A DNA stretch of 64,000 nt, taken from contig NZ_BPQJ01000017.1 in the NCBI RefSeq assembly GCF_022179185.1, forward strand, positions 90,035 through 154,034, written 5' to 3'. The DNA is from Methylobacterium frigidaeris. GTDB taxonomy: Bacteria; Pseudomonadota; Alphaproteobacteria; Rhizobiales; Beijerinckiaceae. Numbering within the stretch: the stretch's first letter is position 1; each line of letters opens with the position of its first letter. The position numbers and the translations under genes are program-made. Shown piece after piece: positions 8,764 to 17,356 of this stretch. The notes below the pieces were generated by a model. That model searched no databases. It was not told the DNA's origin and saw only the letters and a list, made by a program, of their open reading frames with translations.

Positions 8764-9765
8764 ATGATGCGCGACGGTGAGGTCGATGCGGCGATGGTCG
8801 CGGCGGTGCGGGCCTTCGGCCGGTTCTACACCCGGCAGATCGGACTCCTGGAGGAGGGGCTGCACCGCAGCGCCTTCTCGCTCACCGAGGCGCGGGTGCT
8901 CTACGAGCTCGCCCTTCGCGACGGGCTGACCGCCTCGATCCTCGGCCAGGATCTCGGCCTCGATGCCGGCTATCTCAGCCGCCTGCTCAAGCGCTTCGAG
9001 GACCAGGGCCTTCTGACCCGCCGGACCTCCGCGGGCGACGGGCGGCGCCAGGTCCTCGCCCTGACGCCCGAGGGGCAGGCGGCCTTCGCGCCGCTCGACG
9101 AGGCCTCACGGGCGGAAGTCGAGGCGCTGCTCGCGCGGCTCCCGGCGACGGATCGGGCGGCCCTCGTCGGCGCGATGGCGCGGGTGCGCCGCCTGCTCGG
9201 CGATCCGTCGGAGAGCCTGGGGGAGGCGGGCGCGATCCTGCTGCGCGACCTGCGGCCCGGCGACATCGGCTGGATCACCCACCGCCAGGGCGTGCTCTAC
9301 GCCGCCGAGTACGGCTTCGACCTCACCTTCGAAGCCCTGGTGGCGGAGATCCTGGCCGGGTTCGTGCGCGACTTCGACCCGGCCCGGGCCGGGGCCTGGA
9401 TCGCCGAGCCGGGGGGCGAGCAAGGTGCCGAGATCTTGAAGGGAGAGATCTTGGGCAGAGAGATCTTCAGGGGAGAGATCTTGGGCAGCGTGTTCCTGGC
9501 GCCCGCCTCCGAGACGGTGGGAAAGCTGCGCCTGCTCTACGTCGAGCCCTCCGCCCGGGGCCAGGGCCTCGGCCGGCGGCTCACCGCGGCCTGCATCGCC
9601 GGCGCCCGCGCGCGCGGCTACCGTCAGCTGACGCTCTGGACCAACGACGTGCTGGGAGCCGCTCGGCGGATCTACCGCGATGCGGGCTTCCGCCTGGTCG
9701 ACTCGGCGCCGCACCGCTCCTTCGGGCAGGACCTGGTGGGGGAGACCTGGATGCTGGATTTGTGA
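8764..9765 (+). CDS. MarR-type regulator fused to GNAT acetyltransferase
   Basis: The protein has 333 residues. Residues 1-145 form a winged-helix MarR domain (recognition region LGLDAGYLSRLLKRFEDQGLL). Residues 160-333 form a GNAT domain with the acetyl-CoA loop GQGLGRRL and the late motif RRIYRDAGFRLV. This bifunctional architecture is known in many proteobacteria; the acetyl substrate is unknown. Between the strands of the GNAT fold (about residues 222-242) lies an imperfect 30-bp duplication giving EIL/EIF repeats (9429-9488), a local slippage product that lengthens a surface loop. The gene converges on cinA with a shared hairpin. Confidence 0.88.
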   Translation: MMRDGEVDAAMVAAVRAFGRFYTRQIGLLEEGLHRSAFSLTEARVLYELALRDGLTASILGQDLGLDAGYLSRLLKRFEDQGLLTRRTSAGDGRRQVLALTPEGQAAFAPLDEASRAEVEALLARLPATDRAALVGAMARVRRLLGDPSESLGEAGAILLRDLRPGDIGWITHRQGVLYAAEYGFDLTFEALVAEILAGFVRDFDPARAGAWIAEPGGEQGAEILKGEILGREIFRGEILGSVFLAPASETVGKLRLLYVEPSARGQGLGRRLTAACIAGARARGYRQLTLWTNDVLGAARRIYRDAGFRLVDSAPHRSFGQDLVGETWMLDL

Positions 9766-9783
9766 GGGGCGCGGACCCTCACA
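9761..9783. terminator. shared hairpin between convergent genes
   Basis: An 8-bp perfect inverted repeat (TGTGAGGG / CCCTCACA, 7-base loop) contains the stop codons of both the MarR-GNAT gene and cinA. It probably serves as a bidirectional 3' end, though there is no T-tract on either side. Confidence 0.45.
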
Positions 9784-10279
9784 CCTTCTCCAACCCCATC
9801 TCCAGGAAGCCGAGCGCGTCCTCGACGGCGCAGCGGCGGACCTCGGAGCGGCCGAGATCGCCGTAGCGGCGCTCGATGTGCCGGGTCGCCCGGCCGGCGG
9901 CGACGAGTCCGAAATGGACGAGGCCCACGGGCTTCGTCGGCGTGGCGCCGCCGGGGCCCGCGATGCCGGTGATGGCCAAGGCCACGTCGGCGCGGGAATG
10001 GGCGAGGGCGCCTTCGGCCATCGCCCGGGCCACCGGCTCGCTCACCGCGCCGTGGGCCGAGATGAGGTTGAAGTCGACGCCGAGGATCTCGGCCTTGGCC
10101 TCGTTCGAGTAGGTGACGAAGCCGCGCTCCACCACCAGCGAGGAGCCCGCCACCTCGGTGAGCAGGGCGGCGACGAGGCCGCCGGTGCAGGATTCGGCCG
10201 TGACGAGGCGGGCCTGGCGCTCGCGATAGGCGGCGATCAGCACGCTCGCCCGGGTGATGAGGGCGGGATCGCCGATCAT
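9779..10279 (-). CDS. cinA: CinA-family nicotinamide-nucleotide amidohydrolase
   Basis: The protein has 166 residues and matches the stand-alone C-terminal CinA domain (PncC type), which deamidates NMN to nicotinate mononucleotide in pyridine nucleotide recycling. The signature TAESCTGG is near residues 27-34, followed by GFVTYSNEAK and ITGIAGPGG. Its ATG overlaps the ispDF stop by 4 bp (ATGA), so it is translationally coupled and probably co-transcribed with ispDF, an order common in alphaproteobacteria. Confidence 0.9.
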   Translation of the reverse strand: MIGDPALITRASVLIAAYRERQARLVTAESCTGGLVAALLTEVAGSSLVVERGFVTYSNEAKAEILGVDFNLISAHGAVSEPVARAMAEGALAHSRADVALAITGIAGPGGATPTKPVGLVHFGLVAAGRATRHIERRYGDLGRSEVRRCAVEDALGFLEMGLEKV

Positions 10280-11529
10280 GCGCGCGCCTCCTCGGGAAGC
10301 CGGATCGTGGCCGCGGCCTGGGCGGCGAGGCCCTCGGCCCGGCCGACGAAGCCGAGCTTCTCCGTCGTGGTCGCCTTGATCGAGACCGCCGAGAGCGGCA
10401 CGCCGGCGATCTCGGCGATCCGGCTCCGGATCGCCTCGCGATGGGCGCCGATGCGGGGCGCCTCGGCCAGGACCGTGATGTCGAGGTGGTCGATCACCCC
10501 GCCGCGCTCGGTCACCCGCCGCACCGCGTCGGCCAGGAACTGGTCAGAGGAGGCGCCGCGCCAGCGCGGGTCGCTCGGCGGGAAGTGCACGCCGATATCG
10601 CCGTCGGCGAGCGCGCCCAGGATCGCGTCGGTGAGCGCGTGCAGCACCACGTCGCCGTCCGAATGGGCGAGCACGCCGCGATCGGCCGGGATGCGCACGC
10701 CGCCGAGCCACACGTGGTCGCCCTCCGTGAAGGCGTGCACGTCGAAGCCGGTGCCGAGGCGGGTCAGAAGGGTCATGGCATCATCCTGGGCGGCGGGGGC
10801 GGACCCCGACTCGGAGAGAAGCTCCGGCGAGAAGGCGCGGTCGGCCTCGACGAGGTCGGCGGCCTGGGTGATCTTGCGGTTGCGCAGGTCTCCGGGAAAG
10901 ACCGCCACCGGCAGGCCGGCCCATTCGGCGAGCGCGCCGTCATCGGTGAAGCCGTCGAGTCCTTCCGCCGCGGCCCGCCCATGCGCCTCGTGGAGAAGAG
11001 AGAAGCGGAACGCCTGCGGGGTCTGCACCGCGCGCAAGGATTCCCGCTCCGGGGTCTCGCGCACCCGGCCGTCCGGCTCGACCACCTTGATCGTGTCGCT
11101 CACCGGCACCCCCGGCACGGCGGCGCCGTGGCTTTGGGCCGCCGCGATCGCCCGGTCGATCAGCGCGTCGTCGACGAAGGGGCGGGCGGCGTCGTGCACC
11201 AGCACCAGGTCGGGATCACCGTCCCGGGCCAGGGCCGTGAGCCCGGCCCGGACGGAGGCCTGCCGGGTGGCGCCGCCCTCGACCGGCCGGGCGAGTTTTT
11301 GCCGCGCCTCCGACGCGAGGTCGCCGAGGCACTCGTCGTAGAAGGAGGCGGCGTCCGCGGCGATCACCACCTGGATCCGCGCGACGCCCGGATGGGCGGC
11401 CAGCGCCGCCAAGGTCCGGGTCAGGACCGCCTGGCCGCCGACGCGGCGATACTGCTTGGGCGTGTCGCCGCCGACGCGGATGCCGCGCCCCGCGGCGACG
11501 ACGACCGCGGCGATCTGAGGAAGTGTCAA
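10276..11529 (-). CDS. ispDF: bifunctional IspD/IspF enzyme of the MEP pathway
   Basis: The protein has 417 residues. The N-terminal IspD domain (1-230) has the nucleotide-binding VVVAAGRGIRVG and PKQY motifs and makes CDP-methylerythritol. The C-terminal IspF domain (from about 255) has the metal-binding GFDVHAF and LAHSDGDVVLHALTDA motifs and cyclises the CDP-ME 2-phosphate. This fusion is characteristic of alpha- and epsilonproteobacteria. The best start is an unusual TTG at 11529 that gives the canonical N-terminus ahead of the nucleotide loop, with GGGAG about 8 bases upstream. It is followed by the coupled cinA gene. Confidence 0.93.
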   Translation of the reverse strand: MTLPQIAAVVVAAGRGIRVGGDTPKQYRRVGGQAVLTRTLAALAAHPGVARIQVVIAADAASFYDECLGDLASEARQKLARPVEGGATRQASVRAGLTALARDGDPDLVLVHDAARPFVDDALIDRAIAAAQSHGAAVPGVPVSDTIKVVEPDGRVRETPERESLRAVQTPQAFRFSLLHEAHGRAAAEGLDGFTDDGALAEWAGLPVAVFPGDLRNRKITQAADLVEADRAFSPELLSESGSAPAAQDDAMTLLTRLGTGFDVHAFTEGDHVWLGGVRIPADRGVLAHSDGDVVLHALTDAILGALADGDIGVHFPPSDPRWRGASSDQFLADAVRRVTERGGVIDHLDITVLAEAPRIGAHREAIRSRIAEIAGVPLSAVSIKATTTEKLGFVGRAEGLAAQAAATIRLPEEARA

Positions 11530-12260
11530 AGAGGTCGCTCCCGGAATGCCCGCTCCTTAGCGGCGGCGGCCCGACGAGGCAAATGCACCAGGGGAAGGGC
11601 GGTGCCGCGCGGGAAGGAGATGCGGGCAGGTTCTTCCGGACCCGCCGGCGCTTGCCGCCGCGATGCTCGGGATCCCGGGTTGCGCAGGGTGCATGATGCC
11701 GAATCCGTCTCACATTCTCACGATACGAGAAAGGCGCAGGATCCTCTCTCCATCCTCTCTCCCGCGCGGGCGAGGGGTAGGGGCGATCGAAGATCGCGTG
11801 AGGGCGGGACGGTTCAGAATCAAGCACTGGACATCGCGCTACCAGCACGACGCTCCCAGCTCCGCATTGAAGCGTGCCACCCTCACCCCTGACCCGTCTC
11901 CCACACGGGAGAGGGAAAGGCGCTCTCCTTTGAGAATCAGAGCGAGAGACGACGAATTCTCCGCAACTCCCGGACCCCATGACGTCCCCCACCGACGGCG
12001 CGAGTGGTCGACATTCGCCTTGCTGCGGCTCGGCTTCAGCAGCCATCCCGCATCGCAGCAAAGCCCGGCCCCCGTCGCTTCCATTCCGCCGCGATGCCCC
12101 GCTATCCTGCCCCGCCCAGGCTAGAGCCGACACGGAACGCCACCGTGCACGGGCCACCGGTCCGGGACAGGCCCACCCATCAGCCAATTCGTGGGCAATT
12201 CGGGGAGCGAAGCCCGAACGCGCTTGCGTATGACCGGGTTTTGGCTATTTGCTGTGCACA
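11530..12260. other. intergenic region with dispersed-repeat-like stretches
   Basis: About 730 bp separate the divergent ispDF and dusB genes. Two segments resemble dispersed intergenic repeats: 11745-11785 (CCTCTCTCCCGCGCGGGCGA core) and 11880-11925 (a hairpin-prone CTCCCACACGGGAG core flanked by CCTCACCCCTGACCC). They are in opposite sense relative to each other. No gene is supported. Promoters for both flanking genes must lie here but I cannot place them. Confidence 0.45.
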
Positions 12261-13379
12261 ATGACGACTGACCATTATTTGAGCGCCAAGGCGCCGGGGG
12301 CCGTGCCGGCAGCGCTGCCAACGGAACGGAAGTCCGCCGCGCCGCTGCTGGCAGGAGGGGCGCTGCTGGCGCCGCTCTCCGGCGTGCACGGGGCGCTGCT
12401 CGCGCCCCTTTCGGGCGTGCACGGGGCGCTGCTCGCGCCCCTTTCGGGCGTGACCGACCTGCACATGCGCCGCATCGCCCGCCGGCTCGGCGCCACCGCG
12501 ACCGTATCCGAGATGGTGGCGGCGGAGGATTTCGCCCGCGGCACCGAGGAGGCACGGCTGCGAGCCGAGGGGGAAGGCGTGCTGCCCCACGTGGTGCAGC
12601 TCGCCGGCTGCGACCCGCGCTGGATGGCGGAGGGCGCGCGCCTCGCCGAGGCGAACGGCGCCGACGTGATCGACGTCAACATGGGCTGCCCGGCCAAGGC
12701 CGTGACCGGCGGCCAGGCCGGCTCGGCCCTGATGCGCGACCTCGACCATGCCGAGCGCCTGCTCGCCGCGGTGCGGGAGGCGGTGTCGGTGCCGGTCACC
12801 GTCAAGATGCGGCTCGGCTGGGACGACGCCACCCGCAACGCCCCGGACCTCGCCAGGCGCGCCGAGCGGCTCGGCTACGCCGCCGTCACGGTGCATGGCC
12901 GCACGAGGCAGCAATTCTACACCGGCCGTGCCGACTGGGCGGCGATCCGGGCCGTGCGCGAGGCCGTGACGATCCCGGTCGTCGCCAACGGCGACGTCGC
13001 GAGCCTCAAGGATGCCCGGGCCTGCCTCGACGCCTCCGGGGCCGACGCGGTGATGATCGGGCGGGCGGCGGTCGGACGGCCCTGGCTCGTCGGCGCGGTC
13101 GCGGCGGGGCTCGCCGGCGAGGTGCCCGGGGAGCCGGACGCCGCCACGCGGGCGGAGCTGGCGGCCGAGCATTACGACGGCCTGCTGAGGCTCTACGGCG
13201 CCCGGATGGGCGTGCGCCACGCCCGCAAGCACCTGGCAGCCTATGCCGACCATGCCGGCGGGCTCATCCCGTCCGAGCGGACCCGGCTCGTCACCACCAC
13301 CGACCCGGAGGAGGCCGCGCGGCTGTTGCGGCGCGCCTTCGAGGCCCCGGCCGCACGGCCTGAGGATCAGGCCGCATGA
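12261..13379 (+). CDS. dusB: tRNA-dihydrouridine synthase B
   Basis: The protein has 372 residues in an FMN TIM barrel that reduces uridines in tRNA. Motifs are APLSGVTDLHMRR (FMN phosphate region), the catalytic cysteine in MGCPAKAV, KMRLGWDD, VHGRTRQQFY and NGDV. It heads the dusB-ntrB-ntrC operon, a standard arrangement in alphaproteobacteria (nifR3). The segment just ahead of the conserved APLSGVTD is tandemly repeated (GALLAPLSGVH units of 11 residues), so the protein carries two extra near-copies of its own first strand. I use the ATG at 12261; a TTG at 12249 is also in frame. The stop overlaps the ntrB start. Confidence 0.92.
   Translation: MTTDHYLSAKAPGAVPAALPTERKSAAPLLAGGALLAPLSGVHGALLAPLSGVHGALLAPLSGVTDLHMRRIARRLGATATVSEMVAAEDFARGTEEARLRAEGEGVLPHVVQLAGCDPRWMAEGARLAEANGADVIDVNMGCPAKAVTGGQAGSALMRDLDHAERLLAAVREAVSVPVTVKMRLGWDDATRNAPDLARRAERLGYAAVTVHGRTRQQFYTGRADWAAIRAVREAVTIPVVANGDVASLKDARACLDASGADAVMIGRAAVGRPWLVGAVAAGLAGEVPGEPDAATRAELAAEHYDGLLRLYGARMGVRHARKHLAAYADHAGGLIPSERTRLVTTTDPEEAARLLRRAFEAPAARPEDQAA
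12381..12446 (+). repeat. perfect 33-bp tandem duplication inside dusB
   Basis: Two identical 33-bp units (12381-12413 and 12414-12446, beginning GGCGTGCACGGGGCG) are followed by a third partial copy that merges into the conserved sequence. An older, diverged copy lies just upstream. The unit length is a multiple of three, so the reading frame is kept. Confidence 0.9.
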
Positions 13380-14542
13380 GGATGAGCGATGCGCCCGCAC
13401 CCCCTGCCTCCCGCGCCCGCACCGGGAGAATGTCGGCCATGAACGCCCCGACGAGCGAGATGATCATCAACGCCCTGCCGCTGCCCGTCCTGACCATCGG
13501 CCCGGACGAGCGCATCCTCCAGGTCAACATGGCGGCGGAGCACTTCTTCGACTACTCGCGCCGGATGATGCAGCGCCAGCGCCTGCGCGACATCATCCCG
13601 TTCTCCTCGCCGATCATCGCCCTGGTGAACGAGGTGCGGCGGCGCCGGGCCAGCGTCAGCGAGTACCGGGTCGAGCTGGCCTCGCCGCGCACCGGCGTCG
13701 AGCGCAGCGTCGACGTGTTCGCGACCCATCTCGACGACGACCTCGTGGTGCTGATGCTCCAGGAGCGCACCATCGCCGACAAGATGAACCGCCAGCTCAC
13801 CCATCGCGGCGCCGCCCGCTCGATGGTGGCGCTCGGCGCGATGCTCGCCCACGAGATCAAGAACCCGCTCGCCGGCATCCGCGGCGCGGCCCAGCTCCTC
13901 GAGCAGTCCGCCGCCGAGGACGACCGGCTGCTGACCCGGCTGATCTGCGACGAATCCGACCGGATCGTGCGCATCGTCGAGCGGATGGAGCTGTTCGGCG
14001 ACGAGCGCCCGGTCGAGCGTGGCCCGGTCAACGTCCACGGCGTCCTCGACCAGGTGAAGCGCTCGGCCCAGTCGGGCTTCGCCCGGCACATCCGCTTCGT
14101 CGAGAACTACGATCCGTCGCTGCCGCCGGTACTCGGCAACCGCGACCAGCTGATCCAGGTCATCCTCAACCTGGTCAAGAACGCCGCCGAGGCGATCGGC
14201 GCCGACGCGGTCGACGGCGAGATCATCCTGTCGACCGCTTTCCGCACCGGGCTTCGCCTCCAGGTGCCGGGCTCGCGCGAGCGGGTCAGCCTGCCGATCG
14301 AGGTCGCGGTGCGCGACAACGGCCCGGGCGTCTCGGCCGAGCTCCTGCCGGACCTGTTCGATCCCTTCGTCACCACCAAGGCGCAAGGGTCGGGCCTCGG
14401 CCTCGCGCTGGTGGCCAAGATCGTCGGCGACCACGGCGGCATCGTCGAGTGCGACCCCGCCCCCCGCCGTACCACCTTCCGCGTCCTCCTGCCGATGTCG
14501 CACGCCCGCGACGGGCGCGAATCCTCCGTCGAGACCGAGTGA
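13376..14542 (+). CDS. ntrB: nitrogen sensor histidine kinase NtrB
   Basis: The protein has 388 residues and no membrane segment. A PAS domain (about 25-125; PLPVLTIGPDERILQVN) is followed by a HisKA domain with H-box MLAHEIKNPLAGIRGAAQLL (His near residue 159) and a HATPase domain (N-box LIQVILNLVKNAAEAI, G2 GSGLGLALV). NtrB phosphorylates or dephosphorylates NtrC according to PII (GlnB) status. It overlaps dusB by 4 bp (ATGA) and ends 4 bp before ntrC. A later in-frame start at 13430 is possible. Confidence 0.93.
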   Translation: MRMSDAPAPPASRARTGRMSAMNAPTSEMIINALPLPVLTIGPDERILQVNMAAEHFFDYSRRMMQRQRLRDIIPFSSPIIALVNEVRRRRASVSEYRVELASPRTGVERSVDVFATHLDDDLVVLMLQERTIADKMNRQLTHRGAARSMVALGAMLAHEIKNPLAGIRGAAQLLEQSAAEDDRLLTRLICDESDRIVRIVERMELFGDERPVERGPVNVHGVLDQVKRSAQSGFARHIRFVENYDPSLPPVLGNRDQLIQVILNLVKNAAEAIGADAVDGEIILSTAFRTGLRLQVPGSRERVSLPIEVAVRDNGPGVSAELLPDLFDPFVTTKAQGSGLGLALVAKIVGDHGGIVECDPAPRRTTFRVLLPMSHARDGRESSVETE

Positions 14543-14546
14543 GCGC

Positions 14547-16001
<1,455 letters not shown>

Positions 16002-16791
16002 GACCGACGCGCCCGTGGACAACGGGCCCGTCCTCCTGTGGCATTCCGACGCATTCGGGTGCCTCGTCGCGCATGCGAGGGTGCGGGGCGGGATAATCCG
16101 GCAAGACCGGACGGCGAACGGGCCGGCCTGGCCCGTTTTGGCCTCGCGCGCGTCGCGCCTCTCCGCCTCCCGAAACGCCGGGAGACCACGCCGAATCGAC
16201 GCCGACATTGTTCCATCCGCGTTTCCGCAGCGGCGCCGCACAATGAAGCTTGGTTGCTTCTGCCGTCGTATCACGCAACCCGAAGTCGGAACGGCATTCC
16301 TCTCCGTCGAAGTATTCCGCCTGATCGTGTGAAGACATCGCGCGATTGCGGGTCATGGGGAGTTCTGCCGATCTTCCGGCGCCGCGGTACGATCTCGACC
16401 GATCAAGCCCCGTCGCGACGGCGGGAGAGCGGATGTCTGGATTGGACCTCTGCGGGTGGATCGGTCGGCCCGCAAGGTGTCGGATCGTAGTTTTTATCAA
16501 TTATTAATTGATGACTTGGACGGCCCACCCGTCCGGCGACCGCCCCGCCATGCGGACCTACCCGCCTCGACAAACCCATGACGAATAAGAGTTTTTTCCG
16601 CATGGTCGCGTCCCGCCGGGTGGGCCGCCGTGAAGAACGGTTCACTGCACCGGCCGATGCGGATGACCTTGGGAAAAAAGACAGAGCTAATGCAGTGCCG
16701 TCTCTTGTGTTGATCGAGACACCTTGCAGTTGACGGAGACTGGCGTAACATCCATCACCTCGGACGGGGGCCGCACTTCTCGAGGACCGCA
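16002..16791. other. 790-bp intergenic region upstream of mucR
   Basis: No gene is supported on either strand. It becomes AT-rich from about 16480 and contains the perfect palindrome annotated separately. Such a long leader is unusual in this dense window, and its position suggests a regulated promoter region for mucR. Confidence 0.5.
16496..16512. promoter_or_regulatory. 17-bp perfect AT-rich palindrome upstream of mucR
   Basis: ATCAATTA and TAATTGAT arms flank a single T, in a region otherwise above 60% G+C. MucR/Ros proteins bind AT-rich targets and commonly repress their own genes, so an autoregulatory site is plausible. The distance to the mucR start (about 280 bp) is long, so the link is inference. 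Confidence 0.45.
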
Positions 16792-17229
16792 ATGAGCTCA
16801 GCTGACCACGTCGAAACGCCTCAGATGATCGGCCTGGTGTCCGATATTGTGTCGGCCTACGTGTCGAACAACAGCGTGCCCGTGGGCGAGCTGTCGAGCC
16901 TGATCCGCAGCGTCCACGAGGCGGTGGCCCGGCTCGGCTCGGCCACCCCGGCCGAGCCCGAGCGGCTGACCCCGCCGGTGCCGATCAAGAAGACCGTCAC
17001 GCCCGACTACCTGATCAGCCTGGAGGACGGGCGCCGGTACCGGACGCTGAAGCGTCACCTGGCCGGGCGCGGGCTCACCCCGGAAGCCTACCGCCAGAAG
17101 TGGGGCCTGCCGCCGGACTACCCGATGGTCGCCGCCAACTACGCCGCCCAGCGCTCCGAGCTCGCCAAGAGCATCGGCCTCGGCCAGAAGCCGGTGGTCC
17201 GCCGCCCGCGCTCGAACCAGGCCGCCTGA
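16792..17229 (+). CDS. mucR: MucR/Ros-family transcriptional regulator
   Basis: The protein has 145 residues and the typical MucR layout: a helical N-terminus (TAEIVSAYVSNN-like, here VSDIVSAYVSNNSVP), a linker, then the DNA-binding region DYLISLEDGRRYRTLKRHL...GLTPEAYRQKWGLPPDYPMVAANYAAQRSELAK. Canonical Ros zinc ligands are Cys, Cys (or Asp), His, His; here the first Cys is Ser and the last His is replaced by Gly/Arg, leaving only Asp and one His, so the domain is probably zinc-free. Some rhizobial homologues are known to fold without zinc. It controls surface polysaccharide, motility or cell-cycle genes in relatives. It interrupts the usual ntrBC-ntrYX order. Confidence 0.88.
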   Translation: MSSADHVETPQMIGLVSDIVSAYVSNNSVPVGELSSLIRSVHEAVARLGSATPAEPERLTPPVPIKKTVTPDYLISLEDGRRYRTLKRHLAGRGLTPEAYRQKWGLPPDYPMVAANYAAQRSELAKSIGLGQKPVVRRPRSNQAA

Positions 17230-17356
17230 GGGGCGATTCCGAGGTTCGATCCGAGGATCACCCTAAGGATCGACCCGGCGCGAGCCGCCGGCTCCGATTG
17301 CCGCCGCGCCGGCATCCGTATTAATTTCGCCACACTGTAGTGGCCTTGCACCACGG

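Noticed and set aside
16403..16792. Minus-strand open frame upstream of mucR
   Set aside because: Runs through the palindromic AT-rich leader, has no start signal and no recognisable protein features.
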